This document shows positions 8,414-17,125 of a stretch of DNA of 64,000 nt, in pieces; positions within the stretch are counted from its first letter, which is position 1; each line of letters starts with the position of its first letter. The position numbers were made by a program, and so were the translations under genes. The notes under the pieces are model-generated. The model worked only from the letters and a program-made list of their open reading frames with translations, did not search any database and was not told the origin of the DNA. The DNA comes from Pseudomonas sp. (GTDB lineage: Bacteria; Pseudomonadota; Gammaproteobacteria; Pseudomonadales; Pseudomonadaceae): positions 124,001 to 188,000 of the forward strand of contig NZ_JASLGE010000020.1 of NCBI RefSeq assembly GCF_030150285.1. Direction: 5' to 3'.

Positions 8414-9382
8414 ATGCCACGCCGCCCCCCGCACTTCTGCCCTACGCTCACAGGCTTGAACGGCCTGTTTCATGTGCATTCGTTCAGCGGTCGCGAGAGA
8501 CCGAGCCAGCCGTATGCGTTTGAGTTGGTACTGCTCAGCGAGCAGGCCGACCTGGACATGGCAGCGCTACTGCATCAACCGGTATTTGTGACCGTCAACC
8601 CCGACGGCACGGGGGTTCATGGGCATGTGTACGGTATCAGCCAAGGCCCGGCCACCGCACACGGCACCCCTTACACGCTGACCCTGGTGCCCCGACTGGC
8701 CTACCTGGAGCACCGCACCAACCAGCGGGTGTTCCAGCAGCGCACGGTCAGGCACATCATTGCCCGCCTCCTGAAAGAGCACGGCATGGCCGAGGGCGAC
8801 GTCGAGTTCAGGCTGAGCAACGTGCACCGCACCCGCACCTACTGCGTGCAATATCACGAAACCGACCTGCATTTTGTGCAGCGCCTGTGTGAAGAAGAAG
8901 GCCTCAATTACCATTTCGAACACTCGGTACACGGCCACAGGCTGGTGTTCGAAGACGGCCGCAGAGTCAGCGTCAAACACTCACGCCCCTGCATTTCCGG
9001 CGTGCAGGTCGCCCATGTCATCGGGCATGGGCAAGGGCAAGGTGCAACGCGTTGCGACCGGCACGGCCGCATCAAGGTGCGGTTTCACTGGCATCACGCC
9101 AGCCAGAAAGACGCACAGCGCTGTTGCTGGCTGCCGCTCGCAGCGGGCATCGGATTACCGCACGAGGGCATGGATGTGCTGGTGACCTTCCTTGATGGCA
9201 ACCCGGACCGGCCGCTCATTGCAGGTTACCTGCCCGTTGCGCTTGGAGCCCCCACGGTTGAATTCCATACGGTGCTGCGCCGACGCAGTACGGCACACGG
9301 CACCGTGCTCAACGAAGTGTTCCTGGCTTCCGACAAGCCGGGGGGCGACGAGCCCCCGGTCGATTATTTAAAGGCAGGCTGA
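8414..9382 (+). CDS. shortened VgrG-like protein (type VI secretion spike, internally deleted)
   Basis: A 322-residue protein that starts like a VgrG (gp27-like part, about 10-185: SFSGRERPSQPYAFELVLLS, FVQRLCEEEGLNYHFEH) and ends like the gp5-like OB fold (about 210-275: DRHGRIKVRFHWHH, WLPLAAG, VTFLDGNPDRPLIAGYLP). Full VgrGs are usually over 600 residues. Here the segment between the receptor-like domain and the OB fold is missing, and the beta-helical needle is absent. AAGGAG at 8403-8408 supports the ATG at 8414. No hcp, PAAR or tss gene is near. It may be a decayed orphan or a minimal spike. Confidence 0.8.
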   Translation: MPRRPPHFCPTLTGLNGLFHVHSFSGRERPSQPYAFELVLLSEQADLDMAALLHQPVFVTVNPDGTGVHGHVYGISQGPATAHGTPYTLTLVPRLAYLEHRTNQRVFQQRTVRHIIARLLKEHGMAEGDVEFRLSNVHRTRTYCVQYHETDLHFVQRLCEEEGLNYHFEHSVHGHRLVFEDGRRVSVKHSRPCISGVQVAHVIGHGQGQGATRCDRHGRIKVRFHWHHASQKDAQRCCWLPLAAGIGLPHEGMDVLVTFLDGNPDRPLIAGYLPVALGAPTVEFHTVLRRRSTAHGTVLNEVFLASDKPGGDEPPVDYLKAG

Positions 9383-9389
9383 GCCGGCT

Positions 9390-10574
9390 TCAGGTCGGCT
9401 TGCCCTGTCGTTGCAGGCGCAACATGGTCCAGCCATACCCGGCCAGCGCCAGGCCCGCCAGCGTGCCCCCCACCAGCCCGACCCAGGCAAAACCGAAGTG
9501 GCTGCCGACCGTACTGCCCAGCAGCGCTCCGCCACCGATACCTATGTTGTAAATGCCCGAAAACATGGCCATCGCCACATCGGTGGCGTCCGGGGCCAGG
9601 CTCAGCACCTTGGATTGCAACGCCAGGCCAAACCCCATGATCGCCATGCCCCATACAATGCTCAGCACACTCAGCGATTCGATCCAGCCACTGGCCGGCA
9701 ACAGCAGCAACAGGCACAGGCTGAGCAGCCCCACGGCCGTCAGCAGGAAACCCAGCGGGCTGTATTTGTGAAACCAGCTAAAGCACAGGGAACCGATAAT
9801 CCCGGCTCCGCCAAACAGCAGCAGCACCAGCGTCACGGCGCTGCCACTCATGCCCGCCACCCCTTGCACAAAAGGTTCGACATAGCTGTAAGCCGTGAAC
9901 TGGGCGGTCACCACCAGAGCGGTCAGCACATAGACCGCCACCAGGGCGGGCCGCTTGAACAGCACCGGCAGGCTGCGCAGGGAGCCTGAATTCTGGCTTG
10001 GCAGCAACGGCAAGGTACGGGCCAACCAAAGCACCAGCAGCCCCGCTAACCCCGCGATCACCAAAAAAGTGGTGCGCCACCCCATGGCCTCACCCAGCAA
10101 GCGACCGAGTGGAACGCCCAACACCATCGCCAGCGAAGTGCCGGTGGCCAGCAAACCCAGTGCTTGCACCTGTTTGCCCTCGGGGGCCAGGCGTACCGCC
10201 AGCGACGCGGTGATCGACCAGAACAGGGCATGAGACAACGCTACCCCTATGCGGCTGAGCAACAGAATGCCGAAGTTACTGGCCAGGCTCGACACCAGGT
10301 GGCTGGCAATAAACAACCCGAAGAGCACCAGCAATAACCTGCGCCGCTCGACGTTGCGGGTTACCAGCATGATCGGCAATGACGCCAGCGACACCACCCA
10401 CGCATAAATGGTGAGCATCAGCCCGACCTTGGCCGTGGTCATGTCAAAACTGGCCCCGATCGCGCTTAACAGCCCGACCGGCACAAATTCAGTGGTATTG
10501 AACACAAAGGCCGCCAATGCCAATGCAATGACTGGCTGCCAGTGTGTGACGGGGGAAGACGTGGGGTTACTCAT
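9390..10574 (-). CDS. sotB: sugar efflux MFS transporter, SotB type
   Basis: A 394-residue 12-segment major facilitator. FNTTEFVPVGLLSAIG in TM1 and LMLTIYAWVVSLASLP in TM2 are hallmarks of the SotB/YdeA sugar-exporter branch (DHA1), as is the loop sequence VERRRLLL. It would export arabinose, IPTG-like sugars or drugs. It lies back-to-tail with the VgrG-like gene (stops only 7 bp apart) and divergent from vanA. It is not obviously part of the van regulon, although it faces the VanR operator region. Confidence 0.85.
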   Translation of the reverse strand: MSNPTSSPVTHWQPVIALALAAFVFNTTEFVPVGLLSAIGASFDMTTAKVGLMLTIYAWVVSLASLPIMLVTRNVERRRLLLVLFGLFIASHLVSSLASNFGILLLSRIGVALSHALFWSITASLAVRLAPEGKQVQALGLLATGTSLAMVLGVPLGRLLGEAMGWRTTFLVIAGLAGLLVLWLARTLPLLPSQNSGSLRSLPVLFKRPALVAVYVLTALVVTAQFTAYSYVEPFVQGVAGMSGSAVTLVLLLFGGAGIIGSLCFSWFHKYSPLGFLLTAVGLLSLCLLLLLPASGWIESLSVLSIVWGMAIMGFGLALQSKVLSLAPDATDVAMAMFSGIYNIGIGGGALLGSTVGSHFGFAWVGLVGGTLAGLALAGYGWTMLRLQRQGKPT

Positions 10575-10775
10575 CTAAAGGCTGCACTGCTCGCTATCGA
10601 TAAACTGACAGGCCCGGCGCTCGGTTCACGAGGCTGAACCACATAAGGCCGCATTCTATAGAGATCTCAAACGGCCGCTAGTGAACATCTGCACCTGTTT
10701 TTATTGCCCCTCGCCCACCGTTTTGTTTGCTCAGGCCTGGGCCCGGTGCATCGCGCCTTGGGTGAATACCGGATC

Positions 10776-10787
10776 AATGGATCCATT
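10776..10787. promoter_or_regulatory. VanR operator 1
   Basis: Perfect 12-bp palindrome AATGGATCCATT. The core TGGATCCA equals the core of the VanR operator ATTGGATCCAAT known from Caulobacter. A further half-site TCCAAT follows 6 bp downstream. It lies 118 bp before the vanA start, and its centre is 86 bp from operator 2. Confidence 0.75.
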
Positions 10788-10862
10788 AACATCCAATTTA
10801 GCGTTCGATAATCGCCAAATCCTCGATTTCATTCTTGACCCGCCCGATGAGGATCACGCCTA

Positions 10863-10872
10863 ATGGATCCAT
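10863..10872. promoter_or_regulatory. VanR operator 2
   Basis: Perfect 10-bp palindrome ATGGATCCAT, 33 bp before the vanA ATG and overlapping the likely -10 element. Binding of the GntR repressor here would shut vanAB off when vanillate is absent. Confidence 0.75.
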
Positions 10873-10904
10873 AAAAGCAATAACATCTGATCTGGAGATT
10901 GGTC

Positions 10905-11963
10905 ATGTACCCAAAAAATACCTGGTACGTCGCGTGCACCCCCGATGAAATTGAAGCCAAGCCATTGGGCCGGCAAATCTGCGGCGAGAAAATCGTGTTC
11001 TACCGTGGCCAACACAATCAGGTGGCGGCGGTCGAGGACTTCTGCCCGCACCGTGGTGCCCCCTTGTCGCTGGGCTACGTCGAAAACGGCCACCTGGTGT
11101 GCGGCTATCACGGCCTGGTGATGGGCGGCGACGGCAAGACCGTGGAAATGCCCGGCCAGCGTGTTCGCGGCTTTCCCTGCAACAAAACCTATGCCGTGGT
11201 TGAACGCTACGGGTTTATCTGGGTATGGCCGGGCGATCAGGAGAAAGCCGACCCGGCACTGATTCATCACCTGGAATGGGCCGTGAGCGATGAGTGGGCC
11301 TACGGCGGCGGGCTGTTTCATATCGGTTGCGATTACCGCTTGATGATCGACAACCTGATGGACCTGACCCACGAAACCTACGTGCACGCTTCCAGCATCG
11401 GCCAGAAAGAAATCGACGAAGTGGCCCCCACCACCACCGTCGAAGGCCAGGAAGTGGTCACGGCTCGCCATATGCAAAACATCATGCCCCCGCCGTTCTG
11501 GCGCATGGCGCTGCGCGGCAACCACCTGGCCGACGATGTGCCGGTGGACCGCTGGCAGATCTGCCGCTTCACACCGCCCAGCCATGTACTGATCGAAGTG
11601 GGCGTGGCGCATGCAGGCCACGGCGGTTATCACGCTGACCCGGCGGTCAAGGCCTCCAGCATCGTGGTCGACTTCATCACCCCCGAAACCGACACATCGA
11701 TTTGGTACTTCTGGGGCATGGCGCGCAACTTCAACCCCCATGATCAGGCACTGACCGAGACCATCCGCGAAGGCCAGGGGAAGATTTTCAGCGAAGACCT
11801 GGAAATGCTCGAGCGCCAACAACAGAACCTGCTCGACCACCCGCACCGCGCCCTGCTCAAGCTCAATATCGACTCGGGCGGCGTGCAATCGCGGCGCGTG
11901 CTGGAGCGCATCATCGCCAGCGAACGGCCACCTGAACCGCAACTGATCGCCACGGCGCAGTAA
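10905..11963 (+). CDS. vanA: vanillate O-demethylase, oxygenase subunit
   Basis: A 352-residue Rieske non-haem iron oxygenase that demethylates vanillate to protocatechuate and formaldehyde. The Rieske site is CPHRGAPLSLGYVENGHLVC..H (Cys47, His49, Cys66, His69). The mononuclear iron ligands lie in NLMDLTHETYVH (His156, His161, with Asp153 bridging). GGAG at 10894-10897 supports the ATG at 10905; an in-frame TTG at 10899 is less likely. vanB follows after 88 bp and supplies electrons. Confidence 0.95.
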   Translation: MYPKNTWYVACTPDEIEAKPLGRQICGEKIVFYRGQHNQVAAVEDFCPHRGAPLSLGYVENGHLVCGYHGLVMGGDGKTVEMPGQRVRGFPCNKTYAVVERYGFIWVWPGDQEKADPALIHHLEWAVSDEWAYGGGLFHIGCDYRLMIDNLMDLTHETYVHASSIGQKEIDEVAPTTTVEGQEVVTARHMQNIMPPPFWRMALRGNHLADDVPVDRWQICRFTPPSHVLIEVGVAHAGHGGYHADPAVKASSIVVDFITPETDTSIWYFWGMARNFNPHDQALTETIREGQGKIFSEDLEMLERQQQNLLDHPHRALLKLNIDSGGVQSRRVLERIIASERPPEPQLIATAQ

Positions 11964-12051
11964 CCCTGGGGCACGGCACCGCTTGCCGTGCCTGTACTCA
12001 CCGACAATAACCAGAAGCAGCCCCTGCGGGGTAATGCTCCAAGGACCCGGC

Positions 12052-13002
12052 ATGATTGATGTGGTGGTGGTATCGCGCAACACCGAAGCGCACGGTATTT
12101 GCAGTTTTGAATTGGCCGCCCACGACGGCGGCCCCCTGCCCGCGTTCAGCGCGGGCGCGCACATTGACGTGCACCTGGACGACGGGCTGATCCGCCAGTA
12201 CTCGCTGTGCAATCACCCCGACGAACGCCACCGTTATGTGATTGCCGTGCTGCACGACCCCGCGTCGCGGGGCGGCTCGCAACACCTGCACGAGCAGATC
12301 AACACCGGCGCGCCCTTGCGCATCAGCGAGCCGCGCAATTTGTTCCCGCTGGTGCACGAAGCACGGCGCAGCCTGCTGTTTGCCGGAGGGATCGGCATCA
12401 CCCCTATCTTGTGCATGGCCGAACGGCTGGCCCACAGCGGGGCCGATTTCCAACTGCATTACTGCGCCCGCTCCAGCGAGCGCGCGGCCTTTGTCGAACG
12501 CCTGCGCCAGTGCGCCTTTAGCGACCGGGTGCACCTGCACTTTGACGAACAGCCCGATACCGTGATGCAAGCGGCGCATGTGCTCGCCGAGCCACAGCAC
12601 GATGTGCACCTGTACGTGTGCGGCCCTGCCGGCTTCATGCAGCACGTACTCGACACCGCCCGCACCCAGGGCTGGCACGAAGACACGCTGCACCGTGAAT
12701 ACTTTGCGGCGGCACCCGTGGACACGCGCAACGACGGCCGCTTCAGCGTAAAGGTCAACAGCACCGGGCAAGTGTTCGAGATCGCCGCCGACCAGACCGT
12801 GGTTCAGGTGCTGGAGCGCCATGGCATCGACATTCCCATGTCTTGCGAACAAGGCGTGTGCGGCACCTGCCTGACCCGCGTACTGGAAGGCACGCCAGAG
12901 CATCGCGACATGTTTCTGACGGAAGAAGAGCAAGCCTGCAACGATCAATTCACGCCGTGTTGCTCACGGTCAAAAACGCCGTTGCTGGTGCTGGACATCT
13001 GA
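12052..13002 (+). CDS. vanB: vanillate O-demethylase, reductase subunit
   Basis: A 316-residue phthalate-dioxygenase-type reductase. Order of parts: flavin-binding barrel (about 5-100, with RQYSLCN), NAD-binding domain (about 105-225, LLFAGGIGITPIL) and a C-terminal plant-type 2Fe-2S domain (about 232-316) with Cys265, Cys270, Cys273 and Cys303. It passes electrons from NADH to VanA. It starts at ATG 12052, 88 bp after vanA, and ends 4 bp before the convergent vanR stop codon. Confidence 0.95.
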   Translation: MIDVVVVSRNTEAHGICSFELAAHDGGPLPAFSAGAHIDVHLDDGLIRQYSLCNHPDERHRYVIAVLHDPASRGGSQHLHEQINTGAPLRISEPRNLFPLVHEARRSLLFAGGIGITPILCMAERLAHSGADFQLHYCARSSERAAFVERLRQCAFSDRVHLHFDEQPDTVMQAAHVLAEPQHDVHLYVCGPAGFMQHVLDTARTQGWHEDTLHREYFAAAPVDTRNDGRFSVKVNSTGQVFEIAADQTVVQVLERHGIDIPMSCEQGVCGTCLTRVLEGTPEHRDMFLTEEEQACNDQFTPCCSRSKTPLLVLDI

Positions 13003-13006
13003 GGCC

Positions 13007-13720
13007 TTACTCGGCGCGGTGAATCACTTTCATCCGCTCCTGAGCCGCGGCCGAACCAAAAGTCTCGGCATAGCGCAGGGTGGCGTTGGCGTGTTCGCGC
13101 ATGATGGCTTCGGCGCGCGCGCCCTGGCCGCTGACCAGCGCATCGAAGACGGAATGGTGCTGCATATGGGCGTAATTGAAGCGCCGGTATTCACGCACCA
13201 TGTCCTTGCGGTCGACGGCCAGCGCCGTGACCGAGGCAAACGGCAAATGATCATTGCGGGCCAACGCATCGGCAATGGCCGGGTTGTGGCTGCCCTCAAC
13301 AATCACTTCATGAAAACGCATATTGAGGTCGTGGTAGACCTCCAGATCGTCTTCAGTGACATAGCCCTTGTCGAACAGTTCATCGCCCTCTTGCAGGCAG
13401 CGCTCGAGGATCACCCGGCCTTCGGCAGACAACCCGCGCTCAGCGGTAAGGCGAGCCGCCAGCCCTTCGAGTACACCGCGCACTTCCACCGCACCGGCAA
13501 TATCGTTGGCACTGACCGACCGCACCTGAAACCCGCGCCCGCCAAACCGCACCAACAAGCCTTCCTGCTCCAGGGTGCGAAAGGCCATGCGCACCGGCAT
13601 GCGCGACACACCGAACAACTCGGCCGTCGGGGTTTCCATCAGGCGCTCACCGGCGGCGAGTTCGCCCGAGGCGATCATTTTTCGCAGTGCAATCAGCACC
13701 AATTGGCCGGGCTTGCTCAT
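13007..13720 (-). CDS. vanR: GntR family (FadR-type) repressor of vanillate genes
   Basis: A 237-residue regulator with an N-terminal winged helix (about 5-70: GERLMETPTAELFGVSRMPVRMAFRTLEQEGLL is split here across two helices) and a C-terminal all-helical FCD ligand domain. VanR proteins leave the DNA when vanillate binds. The start at 13720 (MSKPGQLV) is chosen because it matches the usual N-terminus and has TGGAAG upstream; the frame is open to an ATG at 13792. The gene is convergent with vanAB, and four TGGATCCA sites in the locus are its likely targets. Confidence 0.9.
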   Translation of the reverse strand: MSKPGQLVLIALRKMIASGELAAGERLMETPTAELFGVSRMPVRMAFRTLEQEGLLVRFGGRGFQVRSVSANDIAGAVEVRGVLEGLAARLTAERGLSAEGRVILERCLQEGDELFDKGYVTEDDLEVYHDLNMRFHEVIVEGSHNPAIADALARNDHLPFASVTALAVDRKDMVREYRRFNYAHMQHHSVFDALVSGQGARAEAIMREHANATLRYAETFGSAAAQERMKVIHRAE

Positions 13721-13875
13721 CCAGACAGCTTCCAGAAAATATGGACAAGCATAGTAACCCTCGCGCCGCGCGATACAAACGGCTGAGCTCACAGCGACAT
13801 CACAGACACGTCGCCCAGGCCCACTCCCACACTGTTCACCCTGAACAGGCAGGCGCGGGCTTGAGCGCGATGGCG

Positions 13876-15108
13876 TTACATCGACAACGGGTAGCTGACG
13901 ATTACGCGCGTCTGGTCAAAATCGCTGTTGAAACTGCGACGGTTGGTGGCGTTGTTGACGCGCAGACTGAGGTTTTTCAACGTGCCGCTCTGGAAGGTGT
14001 ACCCCACTTCAGTATCCCGCTCCCATTGCTTGCCATTCGTGCCGCTTTTGGTGGTGGCGTTGTCGCCATGGCCATAACGCACCATTGCCAGCAAACCCGG
14101 GACACCCAGCGCCGCAAAGTTGTAGTCGTAACGGGCCTGCCACGAGCGTTCGTCGGCGTTACTGAAGTTACCGTTGAACATGTCGTTGCCCAGCGTGCGG
14201 CCGCTGCTGCCATACACCGACATCCAGGCCGTGTCGCCGTTCACCCGCTGCAAGCCCAGGTACACGGTGTGCCCGCCCGTGGCAGCCGAGAACAAGCCAT
14301 AGCCCGTTTGGCTGCTGACATGGCCGATGCGTTTGCTGCCGTCGCCGCGGTCAATGAAGTAACCAATGTTGGCCCCCAGCACCCAGTCGCCCACCGGCTG
14401 TTTGTGCTGCACATTAAAGAAGCTCTGCTGGTAGATGTCTTTGAGCTGTGAATGCCAGGCCCCCACCAGGGTACGCTGGTCGTTAAAACGGTAGTCAGCA
14501 CCGGCGTAGTTGAAACGATCGGACATGACACCCGGCGCGGCCCACGCCGACAGGTCTTGCATGTTCGATGAGTTGCGCAAGCTCACGGCCCGATACTGGC
14601 CGGCCTGCACCCCGAGGCCTTCGATCTCTTTGGACACCAGCATGGCCCCACGAAAGGTCTGCGGCAGCAGGCGGCCATCGTCGTAACGCAACACCGGCAC
14701 ATCCGGCATCAACTCACCCACTTTCACTTCAGTGGCCGAAAAGCGCGCTTTGGCCGCCACACCGGCACGGCCAAAGTTGTTCGCCGCGTGGCCGTCACCG
14801 TGCACGGGCAGTAACTCCGAACCGCTGACCTGGCGGCTGCTGTCGAGTTTGACCCCCAGCATCGCGATGGCGTCCAGACCAAAACCCACAGGCCCTGGGG
14901 TGTAACCCGAGGTGAATTTAAGGATGAACCCCTGCGCCCATTCCTCGGCCTTGCTTTTACTGGCACCGGAATCACGGAAATCGCGGTTGAAGTAGTAATT
15001 GCGCAGCAGCAGGTCGGTACTGGCCCCCTCAAAAAAGCCCTCCTCTTGCGCCATGACCGGCAGGCACACCGTCAGCGACAACAAACCCAAAGTGCTCTTG
15101 TTCTTCAT
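13876..15108 (-). CDS. OprD-family outer-membrane porin (aromatic acid uptake)
   Basis: A 410-residue OprD/Opd-type 18-strand porin with a signal peptide of about 20 residues ending in PVMA. Family landmarks are EGFFEGASTDLLLRNYYFNRDF, EWAQGFILKFTSGYTPG, the KVGELMPDVPVL stretch, and a C-terminus RVIVSYPL ending in Met. AGGAG sits 7-11 nt before ATG 15108. It lies 112 bp downstream of vanK on the same strand. Together with the vanillate genes this suggests an OpdK/VanP-like channel for vanillate or related acids. Confidence 0.88.
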   Translation of the reverse strand: MKNKSTLGLLSLTVCLPVMAQEEGFFEGASTDLLLRNYYFNRDFRDSGASKSKAEEWAQGFILKFTSGYTPGPVGFGLDAIAMLGVKLDSSRQVSGSELLPVHGDGHAANNFGRAGVAAKARFSATEVKVGELMPDVPVLRYDDGRLLPQTFRGAMLVSKEIEGLGVQAGQYRAVSLRNSSNMQDLSAWAAPGVMSDRFNYAGADYRFNDQRTLVGAWHSQLKDIYQQSFFNVQHKQPVGDWVLGANIGYFIDRGDGSKRIGHVSSQTGYGLFSAATGGHTVYLGLQRVNGDTAWMSVYGSSGRTLGNDMFNGNFSNADERSWQARYDYNFAALGVPGLLAMVRYGHGDNATTKSGTNGKQWERDTEVGYTFQSGTLKNLSLRVNNATNRRSFNSDFDQTRVIVSYPLSM

Positions 15109-15179
15109 TGTTATTCTCCTTTTTGTGGGCGCAGCCGCTCCCCGCGACTGAACAACTCGCCCAATGGTGCGTAGGGAAA

Positions 15180-15201
15180 ATGCCCGGCCTGGCCGGGCAT
15201 G
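15180..15201 (-). terminator. hairpin between vanK and the porin gene
   Basis: Inverted repeat with arms ATGCCCGGCC and GGCCGGGCAT around a single base, followed on the minus strand by ATTTTCCC. It sits between the vanK stop and the porin start. It probably reduces read-through or protects the upstream mRNA end rather than fully ending transcription. Confidence 0.55.
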
Positions 15202-15220
15202 GGTAAAGCGAAAGGTCGTA

Positions 15221-16552
15221 TCAGGCCGGTGAGAGCACCGGTTGCGCCTGGGGTTTCGACGGTTTAAGCAACAGCAGGCAAGCGGCTGCAATCACAAACA
15301 CAACGGCAAACACCCCGTACAAGTGCAGCGGTTGCCAGCCGGCGTCCAGCAGGAACCCGGCCACGATGGGTGACAGGATGGCGCCGATCCGGCCGATACC
15401 GATGCCCCAACCCACCCCGGTGGTCCGCACCGAAGCGTCGTACACCATGGGCGACAGGGCATACAGCCCGGCAACGCAGCCGTTGGAAAACAGCCCGATC
15501 AACAGGCCCAGCCCCAGGGCTGCCATGGCTGATGACGCCGAACCGACAAACAACACCAGCAACCCGGCCGTCACCAACATAAACAAGGAGAGCACCCGCG
15601 TCAGCGGCCAGCGCGATGACAGACCGCCCACCAGCGCCGCGCCAAAAATCCCGCCCACGCTCAACAGCACACCGCCGGTGATGCCTTGCTGCGCCGACAA
15701 ACCCGCCGAGACCAACAGCTTGGGGGTCCAGCTCATCACAAAATAGAAACCGAACATCACCAAGAAAAACAGCAGCCAGATCAACAAAGTGGTGCGCCGC
15801 AGCGGCGGTGCCAGCAGTTGCGCCAGGCTGCTACGCGACCCTTGCGTGCTCACCTCCAGCGCCGGCATCTGGCTCAGGGCCGGTTGCCCCAAACGCCGGG
15901 CCAGGCGATTGATGCGGTGCAGGGCGTTGGCCGGCCGACGCGCCAGCAGGAAGTCCAGCGACTCGGGCAACCACAGCAGCACCAGCGGGATCACCGCAAA
16001 GGTCGCCAGGCCGCCGAACAAAAACACCGAACGCCAGCCCCAGTGCGTCAGCAACCAGACCGCCAGCAAACCGCCCAGGGTCGCGCCAAGGGCATAGCCC
16101 GTCGACTGCAAGCTGACCGCCAACCCGCGCCAGCGCTTGCTGGCGTATTCACTGGCAATCACGTTGCTGCTGGCAAGAATGCCGCCAATGCCCAACCCCG
16201 TAAGGCCGCGCAACAGCGCCAGTTGCAGCGGGGTTTGGCTCAGGGCCGACAGCAGCATGCCGGTGCCGGAAATCACCAGGCACAACAAAATCAACGGGCG
16301 ACGGCCAATACGGTCGGCCCACGGGGCGATAAACAGCGAACCTGCGGCCATGCCGAACAACCCGGCGCTGAGCAGCATGCCGATTTGCGCGCCGGTCAAC
16401 GCCCACTCGGCCGACACCGATGCGGCCGTGAACGCCATCACCAGCACGTCAAATCCATCGATCATGTTCAAGACGATGCAAATACCGATGGCGAGGCACT
16501 GAAAGCGGCTCATCGGGCCATTGTCTACGGTGGCTTTCAGATCGACAGACAT
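15221..16552 (-). CDS. vanK: aromatic acid:H+ symporter of the AAHS family (VanK/PcaK-like)
   Basis: A 443-residue, 12-segment major facilitator. Typical AAHS features are DGFDVLVMAFTA in TM1, the loop DRIGRRPLIL between TM2 and TM3, and LPESLDFLLARRP after TM6. It would import vanillate or related aromatic acids. Start ATG 16552 has GGAG about 8 nt upstream; an alternative ATG at 16588 adds only 12 residues. A VanR-type site lies about 207 bp upstream, and the porin gene follows on the same strand. Confidence 0.85.
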   Translation of the reverse strand: MSVDLKATVDNGPMSRFQCLAIGICIVLNMIDGFDVLVMAFTAASVSAEWALTGAQIGMLLSAGLFGMAAGSLFIAPWADRIGRRPLILLCLVISGTGMLLSALSQTPLQLALLRGLTGLGIGGILASSNVIASEYASKRWRGLAVSLQSTGYALGATLGGLLAVWLLTHWGWRSVFLFGGLATFAVIPLVLLWLPESLDFLLARRPANALHRINRLARRLGQPALSQMPALEVSTQGSRSSLAQLLAPPLRRTTLLIWLLFFLVMFGFYFVMSWTPKLLVSAGLSAQQGITGGVLLSVGGIFGAALVGGLSSRWPLTRVLSLFMLVTAGLLVLFVGSASSAMAALGLGLLIGLFSNGCVAGLYALSPMVYDASVRTTGVGWGIGIGRIGAILSPIVAGFLLDAGWQPLHLYGVFAVVFVIAAACLLLLKPSKPQAQPVLSPA

Positions 16553-16758
16553 GGCAGCGCCTCCGCACTGGACACGGCCACCTGACACATGCAGATAACG
16601 CCCGGCGCAGGCAGGCGCACAAGCATAAAGCGGGCAGAACTCAGACCGTTCTGTGCCTTGGATAAGCCTTTCATGACGAGACCCTTTTTTTTGTATTTTT
16701 TATGAGTAACGGTCAGGTACAGGGGCCTGCCGTCACAGGGCGCTAGTCAACCCGTTAA

Positions 16759-16766
16759 TGGATCCA
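16759..16766. promoter_or_regulatory. VanR-type operator before vanK
   Basis: TGGATCCA palindrome in the context TTAATGGATCCACAGG, the same core as the two sites before vanA. It is 207 bp upstream of the vanK ATG on the vanK side of the divergent region. Confidence 0.65.
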
Positions 16767-16817
16767 CAGGCAAGATAAGGGGGCCCCGACAGAGGCGTAA
16801 AACGGCCTTAAAAGCTG

Positions 16818-16837
16818 ATTTTACGAATCAGTAAAAT
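16818..16837. promoter_or_regulatory. inverted repeat in the vanK/MFS region
   Basis: Perfect repeat ATTTTAC-gaatca-GTAAAAT (7-bp arms, 6-bp spacer). A second repeat CAATGA-N7-TCATTG follows at 16857-16875. Neither resembles the VanR site, so a second regulator may act here. Confidence 0.4.
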
Positions 16838-16974
16838 ATAATAAATACTTATATTTCAATGACTTACAATCATTGCATAACAGCATTTTTACTGTGCGAT
16901 TATCGATCAACATCGCCATGCAGACTCCGCCCGCGCGCCACTACCACTCCTTCGGTCATCCGCGAGCGGCTCAT

Positions 16975-16982
16975 TGGATCCA
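16975..16982. promoter_or_regulatory. VanR-type operator before the MFS gene
   Basis: TGGATCCA in the context ATTGGATCCACA, which matches 10 of 12 positions of the Caulobacter VanR operator. It lies 144 bp before the MFS start at 17126 and suggests that this gene also belongs to the vanillate regulon. Confidence 0.65.
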
Positions 16983-17125
16983 CACCCCCCGCAAAAAACC
17001 ACGTCCCCGTGCGGCCTTTTGTTTAGCCCGCCCCCCTCTCAGGATTCAGAGGTTTGCATCGTGCCTCACCGGCGTTCTCTGTTATCAAGGGCGTGCAGTG
17101 CCTCAAGCCACCCAGGAAACCTTCC

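Larger units (their letters stand above)
10575..10904. other. sotB-vanA divergent control region
   Basis: No convincing gene; a 60-codon frame at 10681-10863 has no ribosome site and no recognisable product. The region carries two VanR-type palindromes (10776-10787 and 10863-10872). A possible vanA promoter has -35 TTGACC at 10835-10840 and a -10 near 10858-10864, so the second palindrome would overlap the -10 and block RNA polymerase. Confidence 0.55.
16553..17125. other. divergent control region between vanK and an MFS gene
   Basis: 573 bp without a convincing gene. It has an AT-rich core around 16815-16880, two VanR-type palindromes (16759-16766, 16975-16982) near each end, and two other inverted repeats (16818-16837 and 16857-16875). 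Overlapping small frames near 16873-17295 are shadows of the MFS gene. Confidence 0.6.

Noticed and set aside
10681..10863. A 60-codon frame between the VanR operators
   Set aside because: GTG start without a ribosome site, no recognisable product, and it covers the promoter region of vanA.
10860..12212. A 450-codon open frame on the minus strand opposite vanA
   Set aside because: It is longer than vanA but mirrors the codon bias of the real gene, has no family motif, and vanA shows a full set of Rieske and iron ligands.
15686..16585. A 299-codon plus-strand frame opposite vanK
   Set aside because: Low-complexity Gln/Arg-rich translation with no motif, produced by the third-position bias of vanK.
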